DNA from: Luscinia megarhynchos
Lineage: Eukaryota; Chordata; Aves; Passeriformes; Turdidae
Reading direction: 5' to 3'
DNA: 64,000 bases
NCBI GenBank assembly: GCA_034336665.1
Contig: CM067566.1
Location: 22,605,330-22,669,329 of the forward strand
Made by a program: the position numbers and the translations under genes. A model generated the notes under the pieces. That model did not search any database. It worked only from the letters and a program-made list of their open reading frames with translations, and was not told the origin of the DNA. This document shows, one piece after another, positions 1 to 13,298 of this stretch. Numbering within the stretch: the first letter of the stretch is position 1; the number at the start of each line of letters is the position of its first letter.

Positions 1-691
1 ATGGAATATGAGTATCTTCACGAACAGATATCGAAGTATCAGTGTAAATCTGTAAATTGATTGAAACCAAAACAGCATTCAAGCGAAGATAGTGGGTTAA
101 CAACAAAAACTTAAAGGAGTTGATTTCCAAGAAGGAAATGAGTGCTTGTTTTGGAGTCTGCTATGTGTTTCAGTGATTTACAGGCAAAAGGGAAGGGAAA
201 AATATCTGTGGTCTGCCATACCTTTTTTGACTTGTAGAGACCTAGTGAGTAGCTCTCATGTTGGCTTTTATCGTTGACTGTAGTGATCTTTTGGTTTATG
301 TCAGTATATAGCAAAATACTAAGTAGCATCTCTGAAAATTTCTTGCTGTTTGGAAAAGCCATAGGTATTTAATCTTTAGGCTCAGAAAAACTTTGTTGCT
401 TTAGTTTGTTTGTATTTGGGCAGTTTTGGGTGTAGATACTGAATTCACTAATGTGGAGAGTTCTAGCTGTAATTGTGCTTTAGTGTTAGCAGGATTCTAG
501 TTTTTCTTCCTGTTTATCATGTAGAATCAATGCAGGTATTTATAACAATGAGATGTCTTCTATTATGCTTGCTGAGTCAGCAACATTTTTTTAACAGTAT
601 CCATTTTATGCTGATACATGTGCTTAACTTTTGAATTGTAAGAATAGCCACATAGAAGTCAGTAGAGGTTTAATGAGTGCGGTGGAATTGT

Positions 692-1224
692 TGTCATTGT
701 TTAATCCCAGGGGGCTGCTGCTCAGTCAGATGCCCTGCTCCCCACAATGGGCTAGGAAGGAGAACTGGAAAAAGTTAAAACCCATGTGTTAAGATAAGAG
801 GAGTTTAATAATTTAAATAAGGTAAAATATAGTAATAATAATGAAAAGGGAGATTACAAAAAGAGAGAGAGGAATAAAACCAGAGAAAGACAAGGGATGC
901 CCAGTGCAATTGCTTACCACTTGTTCATCTGTTCCAGCAGCTCCCACCCAATCCCCCCAGTTTCTATACTGAGTATGACATTCTATGGAATGGAACATCC
1001 CTTTGGCCAGTTTGGGTCAGCTATCCTGGCCCTGCACCCTCCTGGCTTCCTGTGCATGTGCTTGCTGGCAGAGCATGGGAAACCTAAAAAGTCCTTGACT
1101 TAGAGTAAACTGTACCCAGCAACATCACTGTGTTATCAACATTATTCTCAGACTAAATCCAAAACCCAGCCCTGTACCAGCTACTAGGAAAAAAATTAAC
1201 TCTGTCCCAGCTAAAACCAGGACA
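692..1224 (-). mobile_element. Avian endogenous-retrovirus LTR remnant (solo LTR)
   Basis: Read on the minus strand it begins TGTCCTGGTTTTAGCTGGGA and ends near GATTAAACAATGACA, so it has TG...CA ends. It matches from memory a widespread bird LTR that carries the phrase AAAGGGATGTTCCATTCCAT or close variants. A TATA-like AGTATAGAAA lies about mid-way, and an ATTAAA poly(A)-type signal is at 809-804. No gag, pol or env lies beside it, so it is best read as a solo LTR. I could not see a clear target-site duplication. The family name is not certain. Confidence 0.7.
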
Positions 1225-1479
1225 GCTGTTTGTGTGAATAAAGCTTGAGTGTGCTTGTCGATTAAAAGGCATAAAGGTATAAAAAGGTGTAAACATAAGA
1301 ACATTTTGAGTGTCATTATTATATTGGTACCAGTCTCTCCTCAGACTCTCAGAAGGCCTGCATATGATTTAAAAAGTGTGTGAGGAGGGTTTTAGCACAC
1401 TGGAGCTTCGAGCTGCTATGCAAAAAGGGATCCTAGTAGGCGGGAGAAGTCAATGTCCTGGCAGGAACCTTTTGAAGCT

Positions 1480-1855
1480 TAGCTGAGGTAGGTGCCAAGT
1501 CCTGCACCTGGGAGGAAGCAATTCCACCCATTCCTATGTACAGTTGGGAGACTGACTGGAAACGAAGCGGACTAGCAGGAAAAGAACTTCATGACCTGGT
1601 GAAGAGCAGGTTGAATGTGATGTGGCAATGAAGTCCCACCATGTATTGGGTTGCATTAGCCAGAATATAGTCAATGGATTGTGAGAAGTGGTTCTTCACT
1701 TCTGTTCTGTGCTTGTGAGAACATGTATGGTGTTCTGTGTTCAGATACATGCTCAAATGAACTGAGCAGAAAACTATCAAGGTGATTAAGGGACTCCACC
1801 ACAAGATGTGTGAGAGGAAGGTGAAAGAGTTGATGTTGTTGAGAGAATTGTTGAG
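1480..1855 (+). mobile_element. CR1 LINE fragment (3' part, diverged)
   Basis: Blocks recognisable as CR1 in consensus order: AAGTCCTGCACCTGGGAGGA, then GCAGGTTGAATGTGATG, GGGTTGCATTAGCCAGAATA, and GGTGATTAAGGGACTCCACC ending near GTGTGAGAGGAAGGTGAAAG. It encodes the end of the CR1 reverse-transcriptase region but is broken by indels and is not coding. Confidence 0.6.
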
Positions 1856-2289
1856 AGGGACATCTTCCTGTTACCTAATACCTAATGAGAAGCTGAGAAG
1901 AGCCAGACTTGTCACAAAAGTGCATGGGGATATGGTAAGAGGAGGCAGACACAAGCTGGAACATGGGGAATTGTGACCAGACACTGGGGAAAAAAACATT
2001 TAAGCAGCGTGGTCAGCAAGATTGCTGAATCTTTGTCCTTGGAGTTGTTCAAAACTCAACAAATTCTTAAACAATCTGCTCATATTGGACCTGCTTTGAG
2101 CAGGAGGTAGAGACTAGAATCCACCCAGCTGTCTCTCCCTGCGTGATTACAGAATCTCTAGTATAAGTTTGGTTTTTAATTACTGTTTCTGTTTGCCAGA
2201 GAAAACATAAAAGGGTTCCAAGTCTATTGCCACATCTGGTAAAACCCTCCCCTGCAAACAAATAGAAAAATTTTGAAGTTTAAATGTTG

Positions 2290-2312
2290 TCACTATTGTA
2301 TGACAATAGTGA
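2290..2312. repeat. Short perfect hairpin
   Basis: Arms TCACTATTGT and ACAATAGTGA (10 bp each) with a 3-base loop ATG, in UBE2K intron 1. No poly-T or gene context suggests a function. Confidence 0.6.
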
Positions 2313-3889
2313 ATCCTCTTCCCTTTCAAATTGGAGGCTGCGTTTTTCTGGTAGATGTAAAGCTTTCAGGATTTTTATTTTGAACAACTTCTGGTTTGAA
2401 GTACTGAATGTAGAACAAATACAAGATTAGTACTACTTCTTAAGCTTCATTTCTCTGAAATGTGGCGATCATCTTAACTTTAAAATTGTTTGTGAGATCT
2501 TTTGTACATTGCCAAAAATAATTTTGTCTGCTGTGTTTTTAGCCATGCCTACAGTTTTAGGCAAGACAAGGTTTAGACCTGTTTCCTGTAATTGCATAGT
2601 AAAACGCCATTACTGTGCATCTTTGGTTTTCATAAAGACAGGAGTCTTTGGTGTGTTGGTTATATCTTCTAGTTTGTACCGGAGAAAAATGGAGAATGGT
2701 TCTGTAGGTCTTTGCCATCAAACAAGTTTGTCCATAAGTGGTGAGAAAACTGCATGCTATTCTCATATCTGGGATGATCTTTCAGAATTACTAGGTTATT
2801 TATAGTTAACGCCTCTTTACCTGTGCCATATAGCTGTTTCCCAAGTTCTATGAATATAATACCAGTGCAGTTTTAGGATCAGTATTATGTAGATACTTAC
2901 CAGTACTAGTATTAGAAATACTACTTAAACCTGTGATTTAAAATATACAATGTCAGTGATCATTTGACCAGACCTATGAGTTTGCCAAGTACTGGTAATG
3001 GGAATATTTGTGCAGAGAAGACTAGATCTATTACTTTTTCCTGTGTTCAGTTGGTGACTTTTTTAGTGTTAATGTTTATCCAGTTGGATCCAGATTTCTA
3101 GTGAGTGGTCTACATATCAGTTGGCAGAATCCTAAAGATCTTGGGAGTAAGTGGAAAACACAAAGAGAAAAGCTTAAGTATGCATTGGAGGCAGACTCAC
3201 TTGATTATCTTTGGTAACGTCATAAAAACCTGAGGAAAGAGAGCAGTCCCGTGGTTGCAGGAGTGTATTAGTCAGTTTAGGATGAGGGGATAGGCTGTAG
3301 CTGATGATGGTACCCTCTGATATCAACTCTCTGTGGACCTAAAGCAGTGCTAGAAATTAGCCAATCCTTTACCAATTTCAGTTTTGCATTCATTCTTCTG
3401 TGCTTGTTTCCAGGAGTTTGGCTTTAATAAAAAGAAAGTGTACGAGTCCTAAGGTTAGTTCAGTTTATGTGGTGTGAGATTTAAATAAAGCTAACATTTA
3501 TTCATAGTAAATTTGTGTAAGTATAAACTGCAAGAAAGTGCTGGTTAACAATCCTATGATCTTTATTTTGCATTAAGCTAGTGCAGGTACTTAGAATAGT
3601 TCTTATATTATTTACCTGTTAAATGGTTTTTAGATTCCTAAATTCCATAATCCTAATAAGGACCATTGTCATTATTATACTTCATCACTTTTATACTAAT
3701 AAGTGCTGCTAGTATTAAATTGAGAAAGTGCTTTATGTTAAAGTTTCTCATTAAGATACAGGCTGTCTTTTTGTCTTTGACAAGCTAAGTAAAACTATTG
3801 CAATTTAGATATAGAAAAGGAATCAATTTAGTTATTTTATGGCAAAGAATAGGATTTTTGGCAAATAATATTCTATATGGTACTCTAGG

Positions 3890-3975
3890 GATGTTTCACA
3901 GAACCACCAAATATTTGAGTTGGATGTAGTCCAACAGGAATTTTGCACTCTTGACTTATCCAGCATTTTCCCTTG
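3890..3975 (-). mobile_element. Possible CR1 3' end fragment, very diverged
   Basis: TCACAGAACCACCAAATATT then GAGTTGGA and TAGTCCAAC resemble the antisense CR1 3' end (TCACAGAATCA...GGTTGGAA...AGTCCAACC). It is short and heavily mutated, so the call is weak. Confidence 0.35.
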
Positions 3976-5741
3976 AGATTATATCAGTGTTAATTTTTGT
4001 AATATTTGAGTTGGATATATTCTTGCTCTGAGTATTTAACAAAATAGTATATGCATCATAAATAAAGTTCCTCTGTGAGTTGCAAAAATAAGTTTGTTGA
4101 GTACCAGATCTGTGTGTGTTAATCTAGTATATTGCAACAGAATTATGCTAAAGTTATGGATTGCTCCTGTCTATCCTTCAAAGTGTCTGCACAGGAAGGA
4201 GATACTGTGAATATCAATGGCTACAAAAGAAGCTGCATTCAGTGTTATGCTTTATTGGACACTAAAAGTCCTGCAGCATAGCTCCAGTTTGGCTGTGCCA
4301 ATGTCTGAGAGAGCTGGGCTTATCCTGTGTATCGTTCTGCTGTTGAATTGCTAAGTGGGACTGTCCTATCTACCTTGTCACAAAACACATAGGAAACTGA
4401 TTGAAGTTCATTATTTAATAATTTTTATTCATTGTTAGTCAGTATGACCAACAGTTCAGATTGGGAAAAGACTAATGAAAGACTGTAAGTCTAGTTACTT
4501 TAAAAAAAAAGATTAAGGTAGCATGCCTTCAGATTCTAAATATGTCTATAGTGTGTTTCAGGAAGGGAGGAAAAACTCAAACCCACAGATACATTAGTCC
4601 ATATTTTACTTAAACAGGTACTTTAGCTCAAGCTGGAAGTATTTCACTTTTTATTTTTAGCTGTAAGGGAACTATGAGAAAGTATTTTTGAGTTTTTGCT
4701 ATGTTAGGATGTGTTAAAGTACAGGAGGCTATGATGAAATAAGGTAGCCTACATGAATAGAAATCATGGTAGTTGTGTTGTATCTTCCCTGGAAGCTCTT
4801 AGAGCTTTCATGGCGTTTAGGTAATCCCTTCCACTTTGGAATAGGGGTATCCATGTGGGAAGCTAGTACAGAAAAACTGTTCTGAGCTATTTTCACAAGT
4901 CTTCAAGCTCTGAGACTGAGAGCAAATTAGCATAATCAGTTTAAAATGAACTGAATCCTGTGATTCCTTTATATGTAGACCTGCTAACTGAAGCAGGGGA
5001 GATATAGAGAATTGACTGCAGAGTCTGCATCAAATGGTTTTGTATGTTCATAAAACGACTAATTCAAACGATGGTTCAAAATGATTATTAAAGCACACTT
5101 TATCTTCAGGGTATTTCAGTTCTGCATAAAAAACAGAATTATACATAAAAATATGGGAAAAAAGCATCTTTTCTTTCTCCCCTTATTTTCCTGAAGGGAA
5201 CAAGAGTCCTTTGCACTATGCCCACACTGATGTTGAGTATCTTAGTGGGCTCAGATCACATGTGGGTAACTCTTGCGCATGATTTATGCTTTGAGGGACT
5301 GTAAGTATTTTGCATAGCTCGACATAGCCTCTGCAGGGACCCTTAGAGGAGTACAGGAGAGTATATACGCAGTTATGTACACACCTTTCATGGCACAACT
5401 TTACCAGTTTAACCACACTATCCCTTAGTGAGACAAGCAGTGACTATATAACTACTGCACTTGGGGCTTATGCCATGAGAGCTGTGTCAGTTACACCTCT
5501 GGTCTCCCTGACTAATGCGATTGCTTTGTGAGAAATACTTTAAACAGACACTAGAACTGAAGTTTCAGAATTCTTTTAACTTGTCCTAAGGCAGTTCCAA
5601 GAAGCAGCATTACATTCTTCTTGCAGACTCATCTCTTTTTCCTGCTTTTGTGCTTCTTCTCTTACTTGCAGTGTTTGTAGTGAATTAAATCAGGGGTTGG
5701 GTTAAAATGAAAGAGCTGTCATGCTAATATGTGTTTATTTC

Positions 5742-5803
5742 AGATGTTTGCTGTACTTCAGATGTTTGTAGTTGCTTGTTTACTTCAGATGTTTGTAGTT
5801 GTG
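5742..5803 (+). repeat. Imperfect short tandem repeat, unit about 28 bp
   Basis: The phrase TTCAGATGTTTG occurs three times (5740s, 5757s, 5785s), twice followed by TAGTTG. This is a small local duplication in UBE2K intron 1. Confidence 0.6.
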
Positions 5804-6792
5804 TGAATGCGTACACAAAATCTTACCCTCTCCTTTACATTAATTCTGCAGTCAGAAAGGAAGTAGGACCTTGGCCACTGTTAGACTGGATTAAGGTGCT
5901 GTGGAAGTACAGTCTCTTATGTGTTTTGGTAGAGTGATGTTTTAACAGCTGAATATTAGCAGGAGTGGGTATTTACCAACCTTAAATTTAAAAAAAATCT
6001 ACTAAAACTTTGTGGGGCTCCAGATCTAATTCTTGCAAAATGAAGATGGTTTTAATATTTGAGGTATTTTGTGTTCTGACAGAAAAAGAATATCCCTCAG
6101 TATTGTTCTTCTGTATTGTGATAAATACGAAAATTCTAGGCTGTCTAACCACCAGTAATACAGATCTCACACAGTATTCATACTTGTAGCTTCTAAGATA
6201 CATTAAAATACAAGTTGCTTATTAGTAACATAGTATTTTGATCATTAAATGAAACAAATAGTATGCAAAAACAATGTCACCTAGTTTTACTAGAACAGAT
6301 GTAACCCTAGAAAATATATGTGGGGGGGTGAAATAGAAAGTGAAATTTGGTAGAACTTCCATGACTGAAATTGTTGATAGGTTTAAAGAACATGGGAGCA
6401 TTTTAAGGAAATGCATTTTTGTTATTGACCCTGTCTTATCTAGAAAAGTGCTCTTTCATGATCTTTAGACGGAAGCGTTTCCTCTCTTCTCTTTGCCCTG
6501 CCCTAGACGCTGGAATGTTTCACTCTGGCGTTGCTCTGTGCTTTGAAGGTCAGCAGGCGCTTGCTCTAGAATGCAGATGTGATCTGCTGATCTCAGCGGT
6601 GTGCAGCTTGTGTACTTCATAGCACTGTGGTAATTATATGGCATTTCTGCTTCTCTTAATAATCAAGCTCAGGATATGCACTTGATTTTGGCTTTTGAGC
6701 TGGACTGAGTCTGAAGAAATATTTTGGAAGTATTGAACTATTCCCTCTTGCTTTGGTAGCTCTTTGAGGGGGTGGCAGTGGGATTATAAAAC

Positions 6793-6817
6793 TTTTTTTT
6801 TTTTTTTTTTTTTTTTT
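6793..6817 (+). repeat. Poly(T) run of 25
   Basis: An uninterrupted run of T in UBE2K intron 1, readable as poly(A) on the minus strand. No retrocopy is recognisable next to it. Confidence 0.85.
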
Positions 6818-7683
6818 GGTAAATTGAATTTGCTGTGTTGCTGCATGACAGTGCATTGCACTTCGCTGCCTAGTTGAGTGACACCTCCTCTGTTTTTGTG
6901 TTTTCCCATTTCTTGTGAAAGAGGGAGCCTAATGGATGCAGTGTACTTTTTCTGGCCTACTCTGGGGTAGCAATGGGGGTTCAGAAAGGAGATAGGAGGC
7001 TGTTATTGACTTCTTAAACAGCAGCTGAAGAAGCAAGCCTTAATTAAAAATCTTCCTTTCTGGCATATCAGTGAAGAAGGGAGACTGCACCATTTGGACT
7101 AAGTTCAGAATGGTATCTTAGCAGAAGATAGTAAGAAAATAACAAGATAAATATTGCAAAACAAAATTCCTTTGAATATTTTCCACAGACTTGCAAAGAG
7201 TTGGTAAATAGTTTAAGAATGAACTTGGTTTTGTTTTTTAATTTGTTTAAATAATTGTTTGATGGAGTAAATTGCTGTTGAAATAATGGAGTCTTTTGCT
7301 CAATACAAGTTGACTCAGAGTAGTTGTGGCCTTGTGCAAAAATCACATTATGGATTTCACTGGGATAGTCAGGTGATCTTTTTCTGTAAATCTGGTGAGA
7401 TATGTTTGTGCCAGATTTTGGTGTAGAATAAGACTGTTATGTTAGAATATAAAATGAGTGGGAGGGTAAAAAGAGTTTATAAGGCACTAGTAACTTTACA
7501 GTATAACAGTTTAATTGTGCTAGCATGGCTTCAGACTCTTTCTTCATGTGTAAGGAACTAGTCTTAAAGCCCTGAAGGATTACAGAGTTTTAATACATAG
7601 CTAATTTTAGTGCAATGTTTATATACATAATTTGTTACATATACATGTCTTTTCAAGTTAGTTTTTTCTGGATTAGTTTTGTT

Positions 7684-7752
7684 TATATACGTATATATAT
7701 ACACACACACACATATATATATATATATGCATTATATATATACACACACATG
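7684..7752 (+). repeat. TA/CA dinucleotide microsatellite
   Basis: Alternating blocks of (TA)n and (CA)n interrupted by GC and ATGC, about 70 bases, in UBE2K intron 1. It is likely length-variable. Confidence 0.9.
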
Positions 7753-10700
7753 CATTTGTTTATAGAGTTTCCTATGAGTTCCCTTCTGCCACAAAGAAAG
7801 TAAACAAAGTAAATTAATAAAAAAATTACAGTACTTGATCCAATATAAATATGTTCCTCTTGATATTGAAGAAAATAATTTTACAAGACCAGTAAAATCA
7901 CAGACTGCAGGTAATTGATTCCTGTATGGGTTTTGTGATTTTGTTTGGTTTTGTTTGTTTGTTCTTTTTGTTGTTATTGTTGGAGGGGTTTTTTTCCCCT
8001 GTACAAAGTAATTCAGAAGTAGCCACTGGGTTTTAAATTCCAGATCTAGTTCTGTTTAAGGTGGTTTTGTGTGTGTTGTTTTTTGTTTTTATAAATCCTA
8101 TTTACTACCTTGGCCCTTATACCCAAAGATACTTGACAGGAATTTGCACATGGGTCTGAATATGTAAGAAGGGACAGACAGATCTAGAACATGTAAATAA
8201 TAATTCAGTTTGACCCTGCTTTATTATTTTAAAAATGACATGCTGAAGTTATAAATATTAATAAACATGATTTCTTGTTTTAGTTTTGACACTAATAGTT
8301 AAAAAGCTAGTATGTTTGCTAATGAATGCATTTATGTTTCTGTAATTTATTGTACAGGGGTTAAAGATCTAATGTGAAGATATTGTCATGGGTGGAGTAA
8401 GTACAGCTGGTTGGTTCTAGAAAGCTTCACTCAAAACTTTTCTTGTATGTCATCATCATCCAGTACTAAATTTATCATGTTTGGTAGCCATGGCTGACAT
8501 GGAAATGTGTGGGATTTATTTGAAGTTTGGGTTTGTTTGTGGTTTTTTGCTTCTACTCAAAAGAGTTCAACACATGTCGAGACTGCTGGCATGTAATTAA
8601 AGAAAAATTAATTAGAAACATCCTATTCTTTCATTTTTAGTTCAACCTACCAGCATCTGTCCACACATCACCAGCTTTGATAATAAGCATTTTTATGCTG
8701 ATTGCTTGAGATTGATTCTCTAGTAGTCTCCTTATCAAAATAATTGAAGAATTTGGTGGCTTTTTTAGAAGGCATAAGAAATTCTAATGTACTTATAATT
8801 CCTATTTCTAAAAAAACCAATTTGCTCTACTTCAGTCTTCATGAAGTAGACTTACCCCAAGATCAAACTTTGGAAGTATAATTTTCTTCTGCTTTTAGTA
8901 AATACAGTAAATAGTATTTTGTTTGTGAGAAACAAAATTGAGAAGAAAAATGCAGTTTTTAATAGCTTGTCTTAGTATGCTCTTTTGTGTTGATATGTAA
9001 TGGTTTTGTCTGTTTACTTTGGATTTTTAAGAGTAGAGGTACTGAACTAGTGAAGAGGATAATAGGCCATGGAAGAAATGAAAGAGGTTTTTAAAGGCAG
9101 ATTGAAGAAGAGAGAAGGAAATGATATTGAAGGCTCAGGAAAAAGGTTGGATTTACTGCAGAAAACAGAAAGGCCCTCAAATTGGGCAGGCCCTTATTAC
9201 TAAGGCCTGTAGACTGTGGTGAGTAAAGAGAACAGAAGAGCTTGTTATATGCTGAGAATAATATTGTAGAGTCCAGAGCAGCTCTCTAACATGATTTTAG
9301 TAGAAGTGAAGATGTGTGTATAAGTCTTCACACTGGCAGAACTTACTCTTCAAATTTTCTGCTGGAGCGGATTGCATGTTCTTTGCAAGGAAGATACTCA
9401 AATATGAAATTAGACAGTATACTTCTGGATTTTTTTTTAAAGAGGAAGCAAGTAAAGACAGATCAAAATATTATCAATCAGTGGTTGCTGTGATAAATGT
9501 GACTGAGTATCCTGTCTTTGGAAGATGCTCACAGAATGACACTTCTTAAAGGATTGATTCATTTGGGTTTCTTTTTAAAGATAAAGATTTTTGTAGTGAA
9601 TAAAAGAACATAGTAATAATCTTCCCCAATTAGTTTAATCTCTTAAGCTTGGGTTTAGTTTCCACAAGGCAGAATAGAATGACTATAGCAGTGCAGAAAG
9701 AATCTTAGCAGTTGAGTTGGTCTAAAGACAGCAAATCTTTTGACTACACCCTGATGCGAATTAAAGGATGCATTTAAAAAGAAAAGATGGCTATGCATAA
9801 TCCATCTAGACTATCAAGAAAAAAAGAGGGAATTGCATCATGCATTGTATAGTATGTTGCATCAATTTTCCTTTCTCTCTGTTTTGTGTTCTGTTTGTTG
9901 TTTGGGATTTTTTTGAAAAGTCTTGATCAAAATAATTTTCAGGTGTGCTAATGGAAAATTCTGCTAGTGTTGGACTTGTAGATTTCTAGAAAAGGATTTT
10001 GCTGATGGATTTTTGGGCATTGCATTGTTACAGAATTTAGCTCTGAAATTAGGGAAATAAATGCTGCGAGTAATGGCACGGCTCATATTTCAGGAATTGC
10101 TAGCCCAGTGATTTAGTCACTAAATGGTTACTGGATCAACAGGAGGTGATGCTGTTTTAGACTTGGTGTGGAAATGTATTGAGGCCTTTCTAGAACTGCT
10201 TCTGGAAAATCAACTTGGGGTGTGAGATCACAAATTGATTCTTAAACACTGCGTTAAGGTTATTGGGGTTAGAGAATTTTGAAGACCACTATTGTTGATA
10301 GAGGTGGAGGCCAGGGATTTGTTCTGTTAGAACTGCTAAAATTTAAGTAAATGTATACTACATGATCCTTATTAAAGAAAGAGAAATATTGTAGGAAAAC
10401 ACTCCAGATTTATTTTGATTAATAGTCACTTTGGTGCTGTTTCTCCAGGGATGAAGGATAAAGCAATACTTGTCAAGGTGAAGCTGAGCTGAACCTGGAA
10501 AAGTGTTAGAATAGCAAGAAAAAAAGGATCTTCAGCTATATAAAGAAAAAATTAATTTGGTATATGGAGGACGTGGTAGAATTTCAGCATAAATACAAAA
10601 TTAAGTTAATCCCTGCAATAAAACAGTACAGTATTGTCTGCTGGTTTTCCTTAAGGTGCTGTGCAAGGCAAATAAGGGCGTGGAGACAGCTAGAGCTGCA

Positions 10701-13204
10701 GTTACATGAGCAGTCACCTCAAAGTGGGGAACCACGATCACTGACTCTTGAATGAAACTGATTTTAGTGACAGACTGTGTGTTTGATTTCTTTTAAACAA
10801 ATTCATGGAGTTGGGAAGGATTTGTTTTGAAAACCAGCTAGTGTGGTACTAATTGAAACTGAATATGAAGAAGAACATCCAGGCTGCTACTACAAGTGTG
10901 CAGGTCACTGAAGAAAAGTAGAATGCTAGGTAGAAGATGAAGCAAGCTGCAGCATGGTTTAACCATAGATTGTATCATTGAAATTCATCCTGTTTGCTCT
11001 CAGTACAGTCCTCTAAATGAAAAGTTATTTGCAGAGAACAAGAACTCCTGCCATCAAGGTGATGCCAGGTGATGTTGGCAGAGAGAGAGCAAGAGAAGCT
11101 CAGCTGAGGTTTGAGTGACTGCAGTACCTGTGCAGATAGTGACGGTGACTCACCTGTATTGTTTATTTAAACCAGTGTGCTGCTTTGGGCATGGACAGTC
11201 CATGCACAGTACCTCTGACAAAGCATTGTGCAGTCACTGGAGAGGGCAAAAACTTCTGCAGGAATCCTTGCTGGGACTCTGGTTACTTGATCTGAGCTTT
11301 GTGTCATGCTGCCATGAAAAAGACATATTTCATCTTTCTTAGGTTATGCTGGTTGGAGTTATCTTTAGTGAGTGCAACAGAGTGCTTGAGGTATGGATTC
11401 TTGTTTATGCAAGTCTGGGTAGGTGGTCATGGGACATAGTAGAGAACCTTTCTTTTAAAAAACCAGTATGGTGAGATTAGAATTTTAGCTTATTTAAAGC
11501 AAAATTAAGGCTGGAAAAATCACTGTAAATGCCATGTATTTTGCAAGGGGAATAAATACTAGATATATAAAAAACTTGTTGAAGCTGGGAAACAATGCTG
11601 TCACAAGTGGACATAAATAGATTGTAACTTCCAATTATACTTAAGAAAGCTTTTAAAAATTGAGGTGTTGGAACAAGCTGCCAGTTGAAAGCACGAGAGC
11701 AAAAAAATTAAAAAGGATGTTGGAAAGCTTGCAAGAAGATATGTCATGTAAAATCGAATTCGAATTCAGAGAGGGAATTCCTTGGAGTGCCTGGCTGTTG
11801 TGGAGTGCTGCAGGTGCTGCCTCATTTGTGTGTGTTGAAGGGATTTCAAGTTCTAAAGACAAATATATGTAACTACAAATGTTAAAAGCTCCCAGTTCCC
11901 TATTGGATTAATTTAGTGAATTAGGATTTTTTACATGGTGAAACTTTTACCTAATCTTTGATTTTTCTGTATATCGGTGAACATCTCTGATCAGAAGAGC
12001 ACTCTTTGTTTTGGTGGGACTGAATCAATGGAACATTTGCAGGAAAGAAACAGAAGTAATTTCCCAGCTGTTGTCCAGTGAATTCTGTGTGCTAATGGTT
12101 CATATCACTGATAGAGTCAAGAACCAGCTGATGGCACCTATCAGCTTTATATGACTTAACCCTTCTCTAGTAGCTGTCAGTTTTACTTTGAGGGTGAAAA
12201 GAAGCACAGCTGTGTAGAAGTAGTTGGAACAATTTTAAAAGATCTGAGAAGATGCTGAGAGTTGTTGCAAAAAGTAACACAGCAATCAGGAAATCTGTAT
12301 TGCAGTCAGTGAGCACAATATGCAGAAGCAGCAGAATGGAAAAACTTGTCATTACTTACATCTAAAAACTTGATGGTACATCTTTTTAAAAGGATATTTT
12401 GCTTTGCAACCCCCCAGTAAAAGTTACTGGCTGGGAGATTTATATGACTTTCACTGATTCTGCTCTCTGGACCTGGAAAGTAAATTCAGCGGAATGAGTA
12501 GCTCTGGCTGAACACTTCTGAGAATCTGTTTCTGGAAAACATGTTTTCTCCAGTATCCAAGTACAGTGTTTTTATTTTGTAGGGAAGTTGGTATGGGGAT
12601 GTGAAAATGTTGAGGAGGTGACAATGAAATTCACGTGCATAAAGTAAATTGTATCTTATGCTTAAATACTTAAGGTATACATGGTCTTAAGATATGACAA
12701 TATTCTGATCTTAATATTTACAATATTCTGTTTAGATCATTGTAATGTTAAAAATACTATTCCATTGGGGGAAGTCTTTCTGTGTTCCATTGCAAGTGAC
12801 ACGTGTCTGTTTTTAAATTGGTGTAAATATGAAAAAAACTGATGTGTAATTTGGTCAATTTAATTTTATAGCTTAGATATGGGGAATTAATGGCTGAATT
12901 GAAAGATCATGTTCATTTCAGAACATAGTCAACTTAGAAGTACAATTTTAGATATATTGCTGGATTGCTTTGCCTATTCTAGTGATAGTATAAATGATAT
13001 TGGAGTTTCTAATGCTTCACAAGTAGTCTATTTTTAATGAAGTAAAATTTCAACTGGAAGATAGCTATTAACTTTAGGTTACTATATTTTTGGATGTTTA
13101 CTTACTTTAAAGTACTGTTTTAAAAATTTAAAACAGATATTTTTGGGGAAATTTGTATGTAAAATGCTTACTTATGATTCTTTGTTTCTCTGTTTATTTT
13201 TAAG

Positions 13205-13298
13205 ACGAGCAAAAATCAAATTAAAGTAGATCTTGTAGATGAGAATTTTACAGAATTAAGAGGAGAAATAGCAGGACCTCCGGACACACCATATGAAG
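13205..13298 (+). CDS. UBE2K: UBE2K exon 2
   Basis: The acceptor TTTTTAAG precedes 94 bases, which are 31 codons plus one base. They start TSKNQIKVDL and end with PDTPYE and the first base of a Gly codon (residues 22-52 and part of 53). This is the early beta-sheet of the UBC fold. The only boundary that joins correctly to exon 3 (Gly-Gly-Arg-Tyr) is after position 298, which makes the intron begin GCAAGT. Confidence 0.97.

Larger units (their letters stand above)
1856..13204 (+). other. UBE2K: UBE2K intron 1 (3' part), no gene seen
   Basis: AT-rich intronic sequence ending at the exon 2 acceptor. Apart from the separately listed short repeats I see no exon, RNA gene or clear transposon. Positions 1-691 and 1225-1479 belong to the same intron and are likewise featureless. 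Confidence 0.7.
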
